A stretch of DNA of 64,000 nucleotides from Candidatus Brocadia sinica JPN1 (GCF_000949635.1 NZ_BAFN01000001.1:2469673-2533672); one strand, 5' to 3'; shown: positions 1-8,250, numbered from the stretch's first letter. The notes: generated from the sequence alone by a model not told the origin. Translations and numbers: made by a program.

Positions 1-858
1 TGGTGTCACAATTTCTCCAATGCAACTTACCTTTACATCGGCAAGCAAACCGGATGATAAGACCCTTTTTGCCTGCGCCTTCGATAACGTCATCAACAAT
101 TCATAATCTTCACCGTCTGATAAAGCATGATACAGTGGTGTATGCCCAGTTTTTCTTGATAATTCCACTGCTGCATGAGAGACAGGAATATGATCTTCGT
201 ATAAAATGGCGCCAACGCCACTCTCTTCCAGGATGTGATTTAAATCTGCCGTCAATCCGTCACTGATATCAATCATGGCATGTATCGTAAAGTTCTTATT
301 CAAAGCAAGCGCCTCTTTCAGTCGAGGTTCGAAAGAAAGATGCTTACCAAGAATCGATCCTCCGAGTGCCCCCGTTACCAGTATCTTGTCTCCTGCCTTT
401 GCACCCGAACGCCTGATGGGTTTTAATCCATCATCCCTCCCCAACATGGTAACGCTGATACAGAAGGGGCTGCTGCCGCTAATGATATCACCTCCTACGA
501 TTTCGATATTATACTTATCTGCAACATCCCATATACCTTTATAGAGTTCCCTCGCAAATTTTTCGGTGGTATGCTGAGGGAAACAAATTGAGATCACGGC
601 AATCGTTGGTTGACACCCCATTGCAGCTATGTCACTGATATTACAGGCAATTGCCTTCCTGCCAGCATCTCTGACGGTACATTTTTTCAAATCAAAATGT
701 GTGCCATCCACCAGCATGTCCGTTGTAATCAGGGTTAATTTATCAGAAGCAACGTTTATAACCGCACAATCATCCCCTATACCCAGCATTACATCTTTAC
801 GCCGTTTCTGCCGCTTACGAATCCATTCTATAAATGAAAATTCACCCATAAAGGTCAT
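1..858 (-). CDS. thiL: Thiamine-monophosphate kinase, 3' end cut off by window edge
   Basis: Phosphorylates thiamine phosphate to thiamine diphosphate, the last step of thiamine biosynthesis, in the cytosol. The frame is open for 286 codons and has no stop before position 1. It shows the ThiL/PurM-type N-terminal GIGDDCAV loop (about residues 26-33), DMLVDGTHF (48-56) and a downstream DISDGL motif, which are the ATP/Mg-binding signatures. ThiL proteins usually have about 320-340 residues, so roughly 35-50 C-terminal residues lie outside. The start is ATG 858; an in-frame TAA lies four codons upstream. ATG 849 is an alternative. Neither has a good Shine-Dalgarno site. The gene is divergent from the regulator that follows. 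Confidence 0.9.
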   Translation of the reverse strand, partial: MTFMGEFSFIEWIRKRQKRRKDVMLGIGDDCAVINVASDKLTLITTDMLVDGTHFDLKKCTVRDAGRKAIACNISDIAAMGCQPTIAVISICFPQHTTEKFARELYKGIWDVADKYNIEIVGGDIISGSSPFCISVTMLGRDDGLKPIRRSGAKAGDKILVTGALGGSILGKHLSFEPRLKEALALNKNFTIHAMIDISDGLTADLNHILEESGVGAILYEDHIPVSHAAVELSRKTGHTPLYHALSDGEDYELLMTLSKAQAKRVLSSGLLADVKVSCIGEIVTP

Positions 859-1140
859 CTGTTGGTGTTAAACATGTAAAAAGAATTTTGCAGAGAGATA
901 CTATAGCATCTTTAACTTGCTTGGCTCAACATTTTAAATTTATTAGTATGTGTTCTTTTGCTTTGGATGCAGATGAACACGGACCATCAGGATTAAAAAA
1001 ATATCTTAATACAGCACAGCCGCAACCAAAAGACCACCTCTTTTTCCCCGAGATTTTATTTTTTTTGTTTTGCCTCTTAATATCTCGTAGATTGCGAAAT
1101 ATCGTTGAAACCGCATCAATCATTGTTTACACTTGAAGTC

Positions 1141-2769
1141 ATGAATATCGAATTCTTTCAATCCATCGCCCTGTCAGTAGCCAATGAACGGTCAGTGGAT
1201 GTTGTTTTTTGTAATATCGTGAATGGGTTGGCTGACGATCCTAATGTTGTTCTTGCCAGAATCTGGATCATAGGACCTGGCGACCTATGCAATGTCTGCC
1301 CCTGGTTAAAAAATTGTCCTGATCAGACGAAATGCTTACATCTGGTGGCAAGCAATGGTCTATCGCTTCACAGTAAACAACGCTACACCTGGCTTAAAGG
1401 TCATTATAAACGCTTCCCTCTTTATACTGAAGAACCGGACAACATCACTGCCACAGGGAAAATAGGTTATATTGGAGGGACCGGTAAGGCTATTTTACGC
1501 AACGATATCATCGAAAATCCCAACTGGTTGCTGGATACTGAATGGGCAAAACGGGAAAAGATAGCCAGTTTCGCCGGCCAACCATTAGTGTTTCGGGATG
1601 AGATTCTTGGCGTGCTCGCTCTTTTCAGCAGAAAAGTACTGGATCAATCACACCTGATCATGCTTCGAACCTTTGCTTACAACGCTGCATCAGCTATTGC
1701 CAATGCCAGGGCATTTGAGGAAATCGAACAATTACGCCGCCAGTTGGAACTAGAAAATGAATATCTTCGCGACAAAGTCCGGGATGTGGCTACCTTTGGA
1801 AACATTGTAGGACAGAGTCCGGCATTGCAAAAGACCCTTCAGCAAATAGAGCTGGTAGCGCCTACAGACGCAACGGTTCTTATTCATGGAGAGTCTGGAA
1901 CGGGAAAAGAACTGATCGCCCTGGCAATTCATCAACGAAGCAGAAGAAAAAATCACCCTCTCATTAAAGTCAACTGTGCTTCCATCCCACGTGAACTCTT
2001 TGAGAGCGAGTTTTTTGGACACGTAAAAGGAGCATTTACGGGAGCGCTTAGGGATCGGACAGGGAGATTTCAGCTTGCAGACGGGGGGACTCTTTTTCTT
2101 GATGAGGTGGGAGATATACCCCTGGAACTACAAAGCAAGTTACTGCGCGTGCTTCAGGAAGGCGAATATGAAAGGATTGGAGAGGAAAGGACCCGCCGGG
2201 TAAATGTGAGGGTAATTGCCGCTACCAATCGGGATCTGAAAAAGGAGATGGAAGCAAAACGGTTTCGGCAGGACCTTTACTTTCGATTAAGCGCTTTTCC
2301 CCTGGAAATTGTTCCTCTCCGAAACAGGAAGGAAGACATACCTCTTTTAGCAAAAGAATTTTTAAAACAGATTTGTCAGAGCATGGGATTAAAAGAATTG
2401 CCTTTGAAGGAAAAGCACATTCTTCAACTCTGGAACTATGACTGGCCTGGAAATATACGAGAACTGCGAAATGTGATTGAGCGCGCAGTAATTGTATCGA
2501 AAGGAAGGGAGTTGCGGATAGATTTGCCGGAAACGTCTACCGAAAAGGCCTTACCGATTGTGCCTTATTACGTCAAGGGCGTAGAACGATCCGGAGAAAT
2601 CCTAACGTATGAGGATTTAAAAAAGCTGGAAAAAGAAAATATTCTGGCTGCACTCCACCAAACAAACTGGAAGGTGTCCGGCCCTGGTGGAGCAGCAGAA
2701 CTTCTCGGCATGAAACCTACCACCCTTGCATCTCAAATGAAGGCCTTTGGAATTCAGAAACGATCTTAG
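1141..2769 (+). CDS. GAF-domain sigma-54-dependent transcriptional activator (NtrC/FhlA type)
   Basis: Bacterial enhancer-binding protein that would activate RNA polymerase-sigma54. An N-terminal GAF-like sensor (about residues 10-180) is followed by an AAA+ domain with Walker A GESGTGKE (about 249-256), the sigma54-contacting GAFTGA loop (about 297-302) and Walker B GGTLFLDE. A Fis-type helix-turn-helix of the FhlA kind (GGAAELLGMKPTTL) ends the protein. The sensor contains four clustered cysteines (CNVCPWLKNCPDQTKC), a feature common in this GAF subclass that could bind metal or react to redox state; that role is inferred. There is no receiver domain, so control is by ligand or redox rather than phosphorylation. 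The frame also allows a TTG start at 1105, but ATG 1141 is the better codon; neither has a clear SD. It converges on the octaheme enzyme gene. Its target is unknown. Confidence 0.9.
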   Translation: MNIEFFQSIALSVANERSVDVVFCNIVNGLADDPNVVLARIWIIGPGDLCNVCPWLKNCPDQTKCLHLVASNGLSLHSKQRYTWLKGHYKRFPLYTEEPDNITATGKIGYIGGTGKAILRNDIIENPNWLLDTEWAKREKIASFAGQPLVFRDEILGVLALFSRKVLDQSHLIMLRTFAYNAASAIANARAFEEIEQLRRQLELENEYLRDKVRDVATFGNIVGQSPALQKTLQQIELVAPTDATVLIHGESGTGKELIALAIHQRSRRKNHPLIKVNCASIPRELFESEFFGHVKGAFTGALRDRTGRFQLADGGTLFLDEVGDIPLELQSKLLRVLQEGEYERIGEERTRRVNVRVIAATNRDLKKEMEAKRFRQDLYFRLSAFPLEIVPLRNRKEDIPLLAKEFLKQICQSMGLKELPLKEKHILQLWNYDWPGNIRELRNVIERAVIVSKGRELRIDLPETSTEKALPIVPYYVKGVERSGEILTYEDLKKLEKENILAALHQTNWKVSGPGGAAELLGMKPTTLASQMKAFGIQKRS

Positions 2770-2806
2770 TCGGGAAAACCTTACCCTACGTATTTTTCAT
2801 ATAACA

Positions 2807-2841
2807 AAAGGGAGTTGTGCAAACATCGCACAGCTCCCTTT
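2807..2841. terminator. Bidirectional hairpin terminator between convergent genes
   Basis: A 14-bp stem (AAAGGGAGTTGTGC pairing with GCACAGCTCCCTTT, one G-T pair) encloses a 7-nt loop between the stops of the sigma-54 activator (2769) and the octaheme enzyme (2879). The A run before and the T run after the stem suit termination from both sides. Confidence 0.75.
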
Positions 2842-2878
2842 CATTCATCACTACATACGGGAAAACGGATATTACAAA

Positions 2879-4624
2879 TTAATGCGTCTTCCCCATTGAT
2901 CTTGCGCCTTCGTCAATTTTTCCTTCACCATGATGAGGTTTACCATCCTTCATGCCTAACTCCAGCAATTTTCTGTTGATGTACTCAACTTCCTCAGCAG
3001 GCGCATGGTGCGTATCTAACCAACCTGGATCCGGACACAGATCGAAGATCGTCTTTCCAGGGTGATTCTTCACAATGTAAGGACCTGTCAACTGATCAAG
3101 CCATTCGCCCGTCTTCCAGAAACTCTCCGGAACCCAGGTAATGCCAACCTTCTTCTCGATGGCTGCAAGTCTCCTTGCCTGAGAAGCATCCTGCTTCACA
3201 TTGACCAACCAACGATCCATACCGAACGAACCATCCGAGTACGTAGCATCGTTCCATGAACCGTGTGCCATACCCTTGTAGATGTATGTCTGGAAGTATC
3301 CTACACTTTCAAAGCACAGCCTTTCAATATCTGAGCAGTTCGACATCCTGAACTCACCTGACTCACCAGTCTTTCCACCGTATTCAGGACCATCATGATA
3401 TGCGCCGATCTTCAAACTCCAGATATGCTGACCTGACCAGTCAGGACACAGATCTTTTGGCATTGGATCAGCAACACCATCCTTGACAAGGTCTTCAGCT
3501 ACCTTGAATGTCTCACGATACTTTAAACCTGCATCCTTAACGGATTCATCCAAGGCCTGTAAGTTTTCCTTTGCAAACCTGGGTGAGTGACAATCGTCGC
3601 ACACTGATGCCCAACGATCCCTCTTCTCTTTCCAGATCGGAGCGCCACGGTCAGCCATGGACATACCCATACTGGTATATACCGTGCTGAATCTCTGTAC
3701 GTTGTGGTGACCACCCCTCATATGGCAATACTGGCAGGTTGGACCAACATAATCTGCATCAGCCAACTTCTTTGAGAAGTCGAACTGCTTTGGATCCCAC
3801 TTGTTCACCTGATATACGGTACCATGGAGACCAATATCATAAGCCTCCCAGTCCCTGTGATCCTTACCCCAGTGGCATGTCTTGCATTGCTCTGCCTTCC
3901 TTGCAACCTTCGGATCAAACTGATGCCTCTGGTGGCAGGTGCTGCACCTTTCTTCTGAGCTGGTGTGACAAAATGTGCAACCTGCCGTATCCCCTGGCGG
4001 TCTCTCAATTGACCATGCGCATTCCACCTGGGCAAAGCTCGAACAGGAAGCATGCGAACCAATACCACCCTGGCCAGACTCGCTGTACTGCGTCTCGTGG
4101 CATTCACTGGTGCCGCAAGCCTTGGATGACGGCATGGTCAGCTTCTGGTGGTTATTGCCATGACAGGTGTCACAACCCGTTGGGCTCGGTTCTGCCCTCG
4201 AATGAGCGCTCTTCTTATAATCCCTTACAATTCCCGGAGTCATAACCGAGTGGCATGCAATACACTGCTCTAACTGAAACGTACCTTTGATTGGGTTTGA
4301 AGGCCTTACCTCATCCCTGTTGTACATATAATCAGGAATGTAATAACGATATGCAGGTAATGTCTTCCAGAACTTGCTGTATTTTCCAGGATAAGGCGGA
4401 GCATTCTCATGCTTCGGATATCCCATGTATTTTGCACCTAAACCAGAAAAGAACACCTTACCGTTGTTATCAGGCTCACCGGGCACACCATACACTTCAT
4501 GAGGCACCCAGTGGGTGATGATTTCTACGGCCTTTGCTTCTTTTGTCATCAGATTGGCTACTACACCCATCGTCCCACAACCTATTAATGCTGACGTCAA
4601 AGTCCATTTCCAAAATCTACACAT
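2879..4624 (-). CDS. Octaheme hydroxylamine oxidoreductase-family protein, probably hydrazine dehydrogenase
   Basis: Periplasmic or anammoxosomal multiheme enzyme that oxidises hydrazine (HDH) or hydroxylamine (HAO) with a P460-type catalytic haem. The 581-residue protein starts at ATG 4624, which has AGGAGG six bases upstream; an in-frame ATG at 4672 lacks one. A signal peptide ends near AKA (residues 30-32). Eight haem motifs are visible: CxxCH at 121, 151, 216, 227, 247, 297 and 342, plus a CX4CH (CGTSECH) at 170. By order, the fourth (216) would be the catalytic haem. Tyrosines in FESVGYFQTYIYKGMAH and NDATYSDG (residue 462) are candidates for the cross-link that makes P460 and turns the enzyme to oxidation. 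The overall sequence agrees best with my memory of the Kuenenia hydrazine dehydrogenase, but the HAO paralogues are close, so the substrate is inferred. No electron-acceptor gene is adjacent. Confidence 0.92.
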   Translation of the reverse strand: MCRFWKWTLTSALIGCGTMGVVANLMTKEAKAVEIITHWVPHEVYGVPGEPDNNGKVFFSGLGAKYMGYPKHENAPPYPGKYSKFWKTLPAYRYYIPDYMYNRDEVRPSNPIKGTFQLEQCIACHSVMTPGIVRDYKKSAHSRAEPSPTGCDTCHGNNHQKLTMPSSKACGTSECHETQYSESGQGGIGSHASCSSFAQVECAWSIERPPGDTAGCTFCHTSSEERCSTCHQRHQFDPKVARKAEQCKTCHWGKDHRDWEAYDIGLHGTVYQVNKWDPKQFDFSKKLADADYVGPTCQYCHMRGGHHNVQRFSTVYTSMGMSMADRGAPIWKEKRDRWASVCDDCHSPRFAKENLQALDESVKDAGLKYRETFKVAEDLVKDGVADPMPKDLCPDWSGQHIWSLKIGAYHDGPEYGGKTGESGEFRMSNCSDIERLCFESVGYFQTYIYKGMAHGSWNDATYSDGSFGMDRWLVNVKQDASQARRLAAIEKKVGITWVPESFWKTGEWLDQLTGPYIVKNHPGKTIFDLCPDPGWLDTHHAPAEEVEYINRKLLELGMKDGKPHHGEGKIDEGARSMGKTH

Positions 4625-4692
4625 TATATCCTCCTTTCTCACATCTTTATCGTGGCGTAAAATAACCATCACTCAACCATTCAACAATTTTT

Positions 4693-4719
4693 CTATAAAA
4701 CAAGATTTTCTGTAAGCAT
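4693..4719 (-). CDS. Possible 8-residue leader peptide upstream of the octaheme enzyme
   Basis: ATG 4719 is preceded at close spacing by a strong SD (GGGAGGTG) and opens a frame of eight codons (MLTENLVL) ending in TAG. It lies about 70 bases upstream of the octaheme enzyme start, on the same strand. Such a strong SD on so short a frame suggests a translated leader or a vestigial ribosome site, but chance cannot be excluded. No terminator/antiterminator pair is obvious around it. Confidence 0.3.
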   Translation of the reverse strand: MLTENLVL

Positions 4720-4788
4720 ATTAATCACCTCCCTTTCCTGACGAATGTTTACACAGCCATACATATTTTTCTCATAAGAAGAAGAGAA

Positions 4789-4962
4789 TTACGAGTTGCA
4801 ATGAGTTTTGTATCGAAAATAATATATGCAGTTGAACAGATACAATATTTTCCCCAAACTGAGTACGATGATGACATAAAGAAAAGATGGCAAAAGAAAA
4901 ATTGCAAATGGTACCAAAATGAGAACCGCAAATCTTTTCAATAGAGAGAGTGCTGCTAACAT
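4789..4962 (-). CDS. Small hydrophobic protein, unknown
   Basis: ATG 4962 has the purine-rich AAAGGGGG stretch four bases upstream and opens a 57-residue frame that is almost wholly hydrophobic (MLAALSLLKRFAVLILVPFA and onward), with one long or two short membrane segments and a basic C-terminus. It lies on the same strand as the octaheme enzyme, 165 bases upstream. A longer in-frame start at 5094 would read through a hairpin repeat and is less likely. I recognise no family. It may be a small membrane protein or a spurious frame in AT-rich DNA. Confidence 0.35.
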   Translation of the reverse strand: MLAALSLLKRFAVLILVPFAIFLLPSFLYVIIVLSLGKILYLFNCIYYFRYKTHCNS

Positions 4963-4979
4963 TTTTCCCCCTTTCTCTT

Positions 4980-5024
4980 GCCATAAAGACACAATTAGAT
5001 GAAGTTTTTGTGTCTTTGTGGCAT
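4980..5024. repeat. Hairpin repeat of the cacaaagacac type
   Basis: Imperfect 16-base inverted arms, TGCCATAAAGACACAA (4980-4995) and TTGTGTCTTTGTGGCA (5009-5024), form a hairpin between two small reading frames. It resembles short intergenic palindromes seen in many genomes. Confidence 0.6.
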
Positions 5025-5059
5025 AATCGTTTACAACCTTAAACCTTGAATGAACAACC

Positions 5060-5188
5060 TTATTTTCCCGATAGTAATATATTACCTTTGCCATCTGCTA
5101 TATCTTTAGATTTCAGGTCTTTTCCCACCAAACAAGTGTCCAGGTAGATCTTGCCATTGCTGAATTTGCTATATCTGGATTTAACCAT
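5060..5188 (-). CDS. Possible 42-residue small protein, unknown
   Basis: An ATG at 5188, 20 bases after the stop of the small membrane protein gene at 5209, opens a 42-codon frame with balanced amino-acid composition (lysine- and glycine-rich; one cysteine at residue 19) ending in TAA. A GGAG lies only two bases from the ATG, too close for an ideal ribosome site. It sits in the same-strand string of small frames that precedes the octaheme enzyme. I cannot assign a function and it may be chance. Confidence 0.22.
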   Translation of the reverse strand: MVKSRYSKFSNGKIYLDTCLVGKDLKSKDIADGKGNILLSGK

Positions 5189-5208
5189 GTCTCCAACATT
5201 GAAGTTAT

Positions 5209-5427
5209 TTAACCCTCGATTAAGGCATAACGGTAATTCTTTGGTTCAAAACCCCAGTCACCTTTGTTTCCGTTCACTGCGAAAACGCCAGTTAATATAC
5301 ATGCGATAAGAAACAGGGCTATGGTTCCTAAAAGAGAGTCCTCATAGCAATTCTTCCTGAAAAATGTTTGTTGTGTAACGGTATGTACTGTCATGGCCTT
5401 CTGACAACCTTGTAAGCCTTTCTCCAC
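5209..5427 (-). CDS. Small single-span membrane protein upstream of the octaheme enzyme
   Basis: A 72-residue protein starting at GTG 5427. The site GGGAGG lies exactly seven bases upstream, a better distance than for the ATGs at 5429 and 5432, which belong to another frame that stops after 13 codons. An N-terminal hydrophilic stretch of about 33 residues is followed by a single hydrophobic span (SLLGTIALFLIACILTGVFA) and a short polar tail rich in Trp, Tyr and Phe (GDWGFEPKNYRYALIEG). The topology suggests a tail or bitopic membrane protein. It precedes the octaheme enzyme on the same strand by about 580 bases, so a shared transcript is possible. I do not recognise the family; a role in membrane association or maturation of the enzyme is only a guess. 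Confidence 0.55.
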   Translation of the reverse strand: MEKGLQGCQKAMTVHTVTQQTFFRKNCYEDSLLGTIALFLIACILTGVFAVNGNKGDWGFEPKNYRYALIEG

Positions 5428-5847
5428 ATCATCGCCTCCCTTCTCAATAACCGTGAAATATACAATGATGTTATATTCGCTTCTTTTTGTTCTGTATTTT
5501 TCAAAAACAAACTATATACCAACATATTCAAGTAAAACTCAACAACCATGATATCAACGGGTTGTGACTTACAAAGAACCAATAAATATGCTTACGAAAT
5601 TTAAAAAAATTACGAAAATCTGGGTTTTTATCTACGATATTTCGTAGCGAGGACATAATGAAAGGGGGTTGTCTTGAACAGGGAAGATTCTTGGCAATGT
5701 TACGTTGGGTGAGGTGGGTTGAGCAGAGTGAAAGTACAACAAATTACAATACTGCCAGTGGATTCAGATGTGTAGTTTCAGTAGATTATGATTATATACG
5801 ATAAATTTCTCCTTATAAACAGCGAATGAATGACCGTGGTTCAAGAG
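5428..5847. other. Intergenic region with one gene remnant
   Basis: About 420 bases between the small membrane protein and the MITE-like element. Apart from the FGE-like remnant at 5658-5804 I see no gene, RNA or clear terminator. It probably carries the promoter of the minus-strand small gene. Confidence 0.5.
5658..5804 (+). pseudogene. Possible C-terminal remnant of a formylglycine-generating-enzyme-like gene
   Basis: A 48-codon frame ends with TTNYNTASGFRCVVSVD, which matches the pattern at the end of FGE-sulfatase (SUMF1-like) domains, where a GFRCV motif closes the fold. The upstream part of the frame does not continue the usual RGGSW region, so only the last exon-sized piece would remain, cut off from its gene. 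It sits directly beside the MITE/IS cluster, which could explain the loss. The match is short and the assignment is tentative. Confidence 0.3.
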
Positions 5848-5933
5848 AGCTAACCCGACCTTCGCAATTCGAGGGGTAGGCAAACCGCTAAGCCATGAAA
5901 ATCAAGGGGTCATGTAAAAAGGTCGGCACTACA
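5848..5933 (+). mobile_element. Left arm of a long palindromic MITE-like element
   Basis: About 86 bases that reappear, inverted and with scattered mismatches, at 7898-7983. Shared blocks include CGACCTTCGCAATTCGAGGG, CCGCTAAGCCA and AAAAAGGTCGGCACTACA. The two arms would base-pair along their whole length. No protein is encoded. The IS1634-family element lies between this arm and the rest of the palindrome (7757-7983). Confidence 0.75.
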
Positions 5934-7756
5934 GACCGACCTATCCTGATGCATAAATCTTGGGCGGAGGTTGTTCAGGAAGCATCAATCCCAATTGTGC
6001 CAAAAGGAGAACAACATCCTTTTCCGGCTGTGTATAGCGGCTCATGACAATGTGACGGCCATCTGTGGTTGGTAAATGAACGTCAATCATTTGAATGCTC
6101 GATAGTTTTTCCAAAATTGCTTCGGATGTAAGCCCTGCGGCTCGTCCCCGCGCAAGATTTCGCAGCGTCGTGTGGAGACAGAATGCCAAAAAGGAGACAA
6201 AAATATGGGCTTCAATCCTCCTTTCCAATTGGTGCCATATGGGGCGGATGGAAAGCGATCCCTTTAAATCCTTGAATGCCTGTTCAATCCGCGTCAACAG
6301 CAAATAATTTTCCCACACGGTTTCTGGTGCGGTGGCTTGCATGTTGGAACGAAACAAATAACGCCCCTCGCGCCGATACGCCTGCCTCAGGCGTTCCCGA
6401 TCCAAACTGAACCGGAACGTATTTTCATTGACCGGCTCCTGCGGTTTGGGAATGGAAATATTGACCAATCTGAAGTCTCGTCCGGCTTCTTTCTTTAACG
6501 CGCCAATATGCATGAGCAGATCATCGCGCGTGAGGACCTTTCGATTGCGAAGTTCGCGCAAACCCGCCCACAAACGTCTGAGTCTGCGCCAACGCATGGA
6601 ACGTTCCTTGGCCACCCGGTCCTGGCTTTCCACGTAAACGTAAAACTCCGACTCTTGCTGAAGAATTTTCACACGGACGCTTTCCCGCGCCTGCATCCAC
6701 GTCTGTTCAAGCAACGGTTTTTCTACCCGCGTCAAATGCCCCTTCGGAGTACCAACCAAATAATCAATCCCCCGCTCACGCATCTTTTCCAACACCTCCT
6801 CCGTTGGAATACCTCTATCCATGAGCCAGGTGCGCCGAAATTTCCCATACCGCTTTTCTATCCGATCCAGAAACTCCTCTAATGTCGCAGTGTCTCTTGT
6901 ATTACCGGGATATACTTCGTAGGCGACGGGAAACCCTTCCGGCGTCAATACCAACGCCACTACCACCTGCACACAATCCGAACGTTTGTCACGACTGTAC
7001 CCAAAACGTTTTTTACTCACAGCATCCGCCGCCGGCGGTTCACTCTCGAAATACGTACTCGTCAAATCATACAGCAGCACATCATACTTCCTTCGCGCCA
7101 AACAGCTTGCCCCATTGCCCTTTTAAAAAACCAAACAGCTCGTCGCGGTGCTCAAGCAGCAAATCCAAACAACGATACGGCTTGTCCTTCTGTGCCAGCG
7201 AATCATCTTCCCCCAACAAATCTCCCATTGCGCTACGCACATACCACTCACGGTGAAAACGAAATTCGCTTCCCGGATCGATCAGCCAGTAACAGACAAG
7301 CGCCTTGAGCATATTCAGCCAGCTTGTCCCCTTCCGGCTTGATGGCAGACGACTCCTCCAAAAGATGTCCAGTTCCAACATATCCCACAAATATAATCCC
7401 AACCAACTTGCTCCCCATTGCCGGGGACAGCGCAATTCTATTTTGTCCAACCTCACCTGGACGGTCTCACAATCCGGTATGGGCAAGGCTTCCCGGTCGT
7501 CCGGAAATAATGCCACTTGTCTTGCTGTGGGCTTTTCACCCGCGACTGCCTCTATCGTCCGAACCCACCCCGCTCGTTGGTTGTCATTGAGTTCTCCCAG
7601 GTAGAGCACTTGTCGCTGTATCACTCTGCCTCCGCTGATCCGACGGTTCTCTACTACGCTCCAATACCGGTGGGTTTTCCCGTCTTTTGTCCGTGTCTTT
7701 TCTCGTAAAAACATGCGGACATTTTCTCACGCCACCGTGAAGTCGTCAAGAGGGTA
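5934..7756 (-). mobile_element. IS1634-family insertion sequence inside the MITE-like element
   Basis: About 1.8 kb carrying one split transposase. GGTCGGCACTACA stands at both ends in the same direction (5921-5933 and 7757-7769), which is what a target duplication would look like. A short inverted pair with core CCGACCTA-C/T-CC is visible at 5936-5946 and about 7751-7763, so the exact ends could be shifted by a few bases. Long and variable target duplications are known for IS1634. The flanking DNA on both sides is one palindrome, so the element entered an existing MITE. Confidence 0.65.
5941..7714 (-). pseudogene. IS1634-family DDE transposase, split by a +1 frame change
   Basis: The N-terminal piece (7714-7082, 210 residues) and the C-terminal piece (from about 7101 to 5941, 386 residues) overlap by about 20 bases in different frames. 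Together they give about 590 residues, normal for the family. The C-terminal piece carries the catalytic residues: D in LLYDLTSTYFE, D in TWLMDRGIPTEE and E in TRIEQAFKDLKG. The shift needed is +1, unlike the -1 slippage used by some IS families, and IS1634 transposases are normally a single frame. The gene is therefore probably broken, unless the extra base is a sequencing error. The change lies near WGKLFGA / RRKYDVLLYD. Confidence 0.85.
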
Positions 7757-7983
7757 GGTCGGCACTACAAGCCGTTTTTGAAATCGACCCCAGTAAAATC
7801 AATGGTTTCCAGGAGACAAATACCCAAAAATGGTTATTTTTGGGCATGTATAGCTGGGAAACCCTTGATATTAAAGGGATGAATCTTCAAAACGGCTTGT
7901 AGTGCCGACCTTTTTCCACGATCCCTTGAATTTACTGGCTTAGCGGCTTATACACCCCTCGAATTGCGAAGGTCGGGCTAACT
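7757..7983 (+). mobile_element. Centre and right arm of the long palindromic MITE-like element
   Basis: Contains a 25-base inner inverted repeat (7757-7782 against 7886-7910, core CACTACAAGCCGTTTT) and, inside it, a nested hairpin with CCCAAAAATGG/TTATTTTTGGG and GGTTTCC/GGGAAACC stems. It ends in the right arm (7898-7983), which mirrors 5848-5933. Without the IS, the whole would be about 310 bases that fold on themselves from end to end. The outer part supplies the last residues and stop of the broken methyltransferase. Confidence 0.75.
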
Positions 7984-8046
7984 CCACCATGCGTTGCTCC
8001 AGTGGTGCATGCTCGGGGCCAAAGCAAACTAATACCCGTTTTGGTT

Positions 8047-8075
8047 CCTCCCCCTTACCCCCTCCAGAGGGGGAC
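8047..8075. repeat. GC-rich palindromic repeat, copy inside methyltransferase pseudogene
   Basis: A C-run block followed by its G-run complement (CCCCCTCCAGAGGGGG core). On the minus strand it reads in frame as SPSGGGKGEE. Confidence 0.6.
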
Positions 8076-8250
8076 AGTTTCGTTTCAGCCTCTGCCTGTA
8101 AATATCGTGTGCCGCTGAGCGGTTCTACTCTTGTAAATTCAATCAGCTTGCCGCCTTTTGCCCTTACGCCTGTACGAAGCAGTTCATCCCACCAATTGCT
8201 TTGGCGCAGGGTTTCGCCGCTGCGGGCAATGGATGTATCGGCAGTAAGTT

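Noticed and set aside
888-1136. Plus- and minus-strand frames of 65-82 codons between thiL and the sigma-54 activator
   Set aside because: Low-complexity translations, no ribosome site, mutually overlapping; the region is a divergent promoter zone.
3739-4245. 168-codon plus-strand frame opposite the octaheme enzyme
   Set aside because: Antisense shadow of a highly conserved coding region; composition (Pro, Ser, His, Cys) mirrors the haem codons of the other strand.
5848-7983. CRISPR-like array from the repeated blocks around the IS
   Set aside because: The repeats are inverted arms and one direct duplication, not regularly spaced direct repeats.
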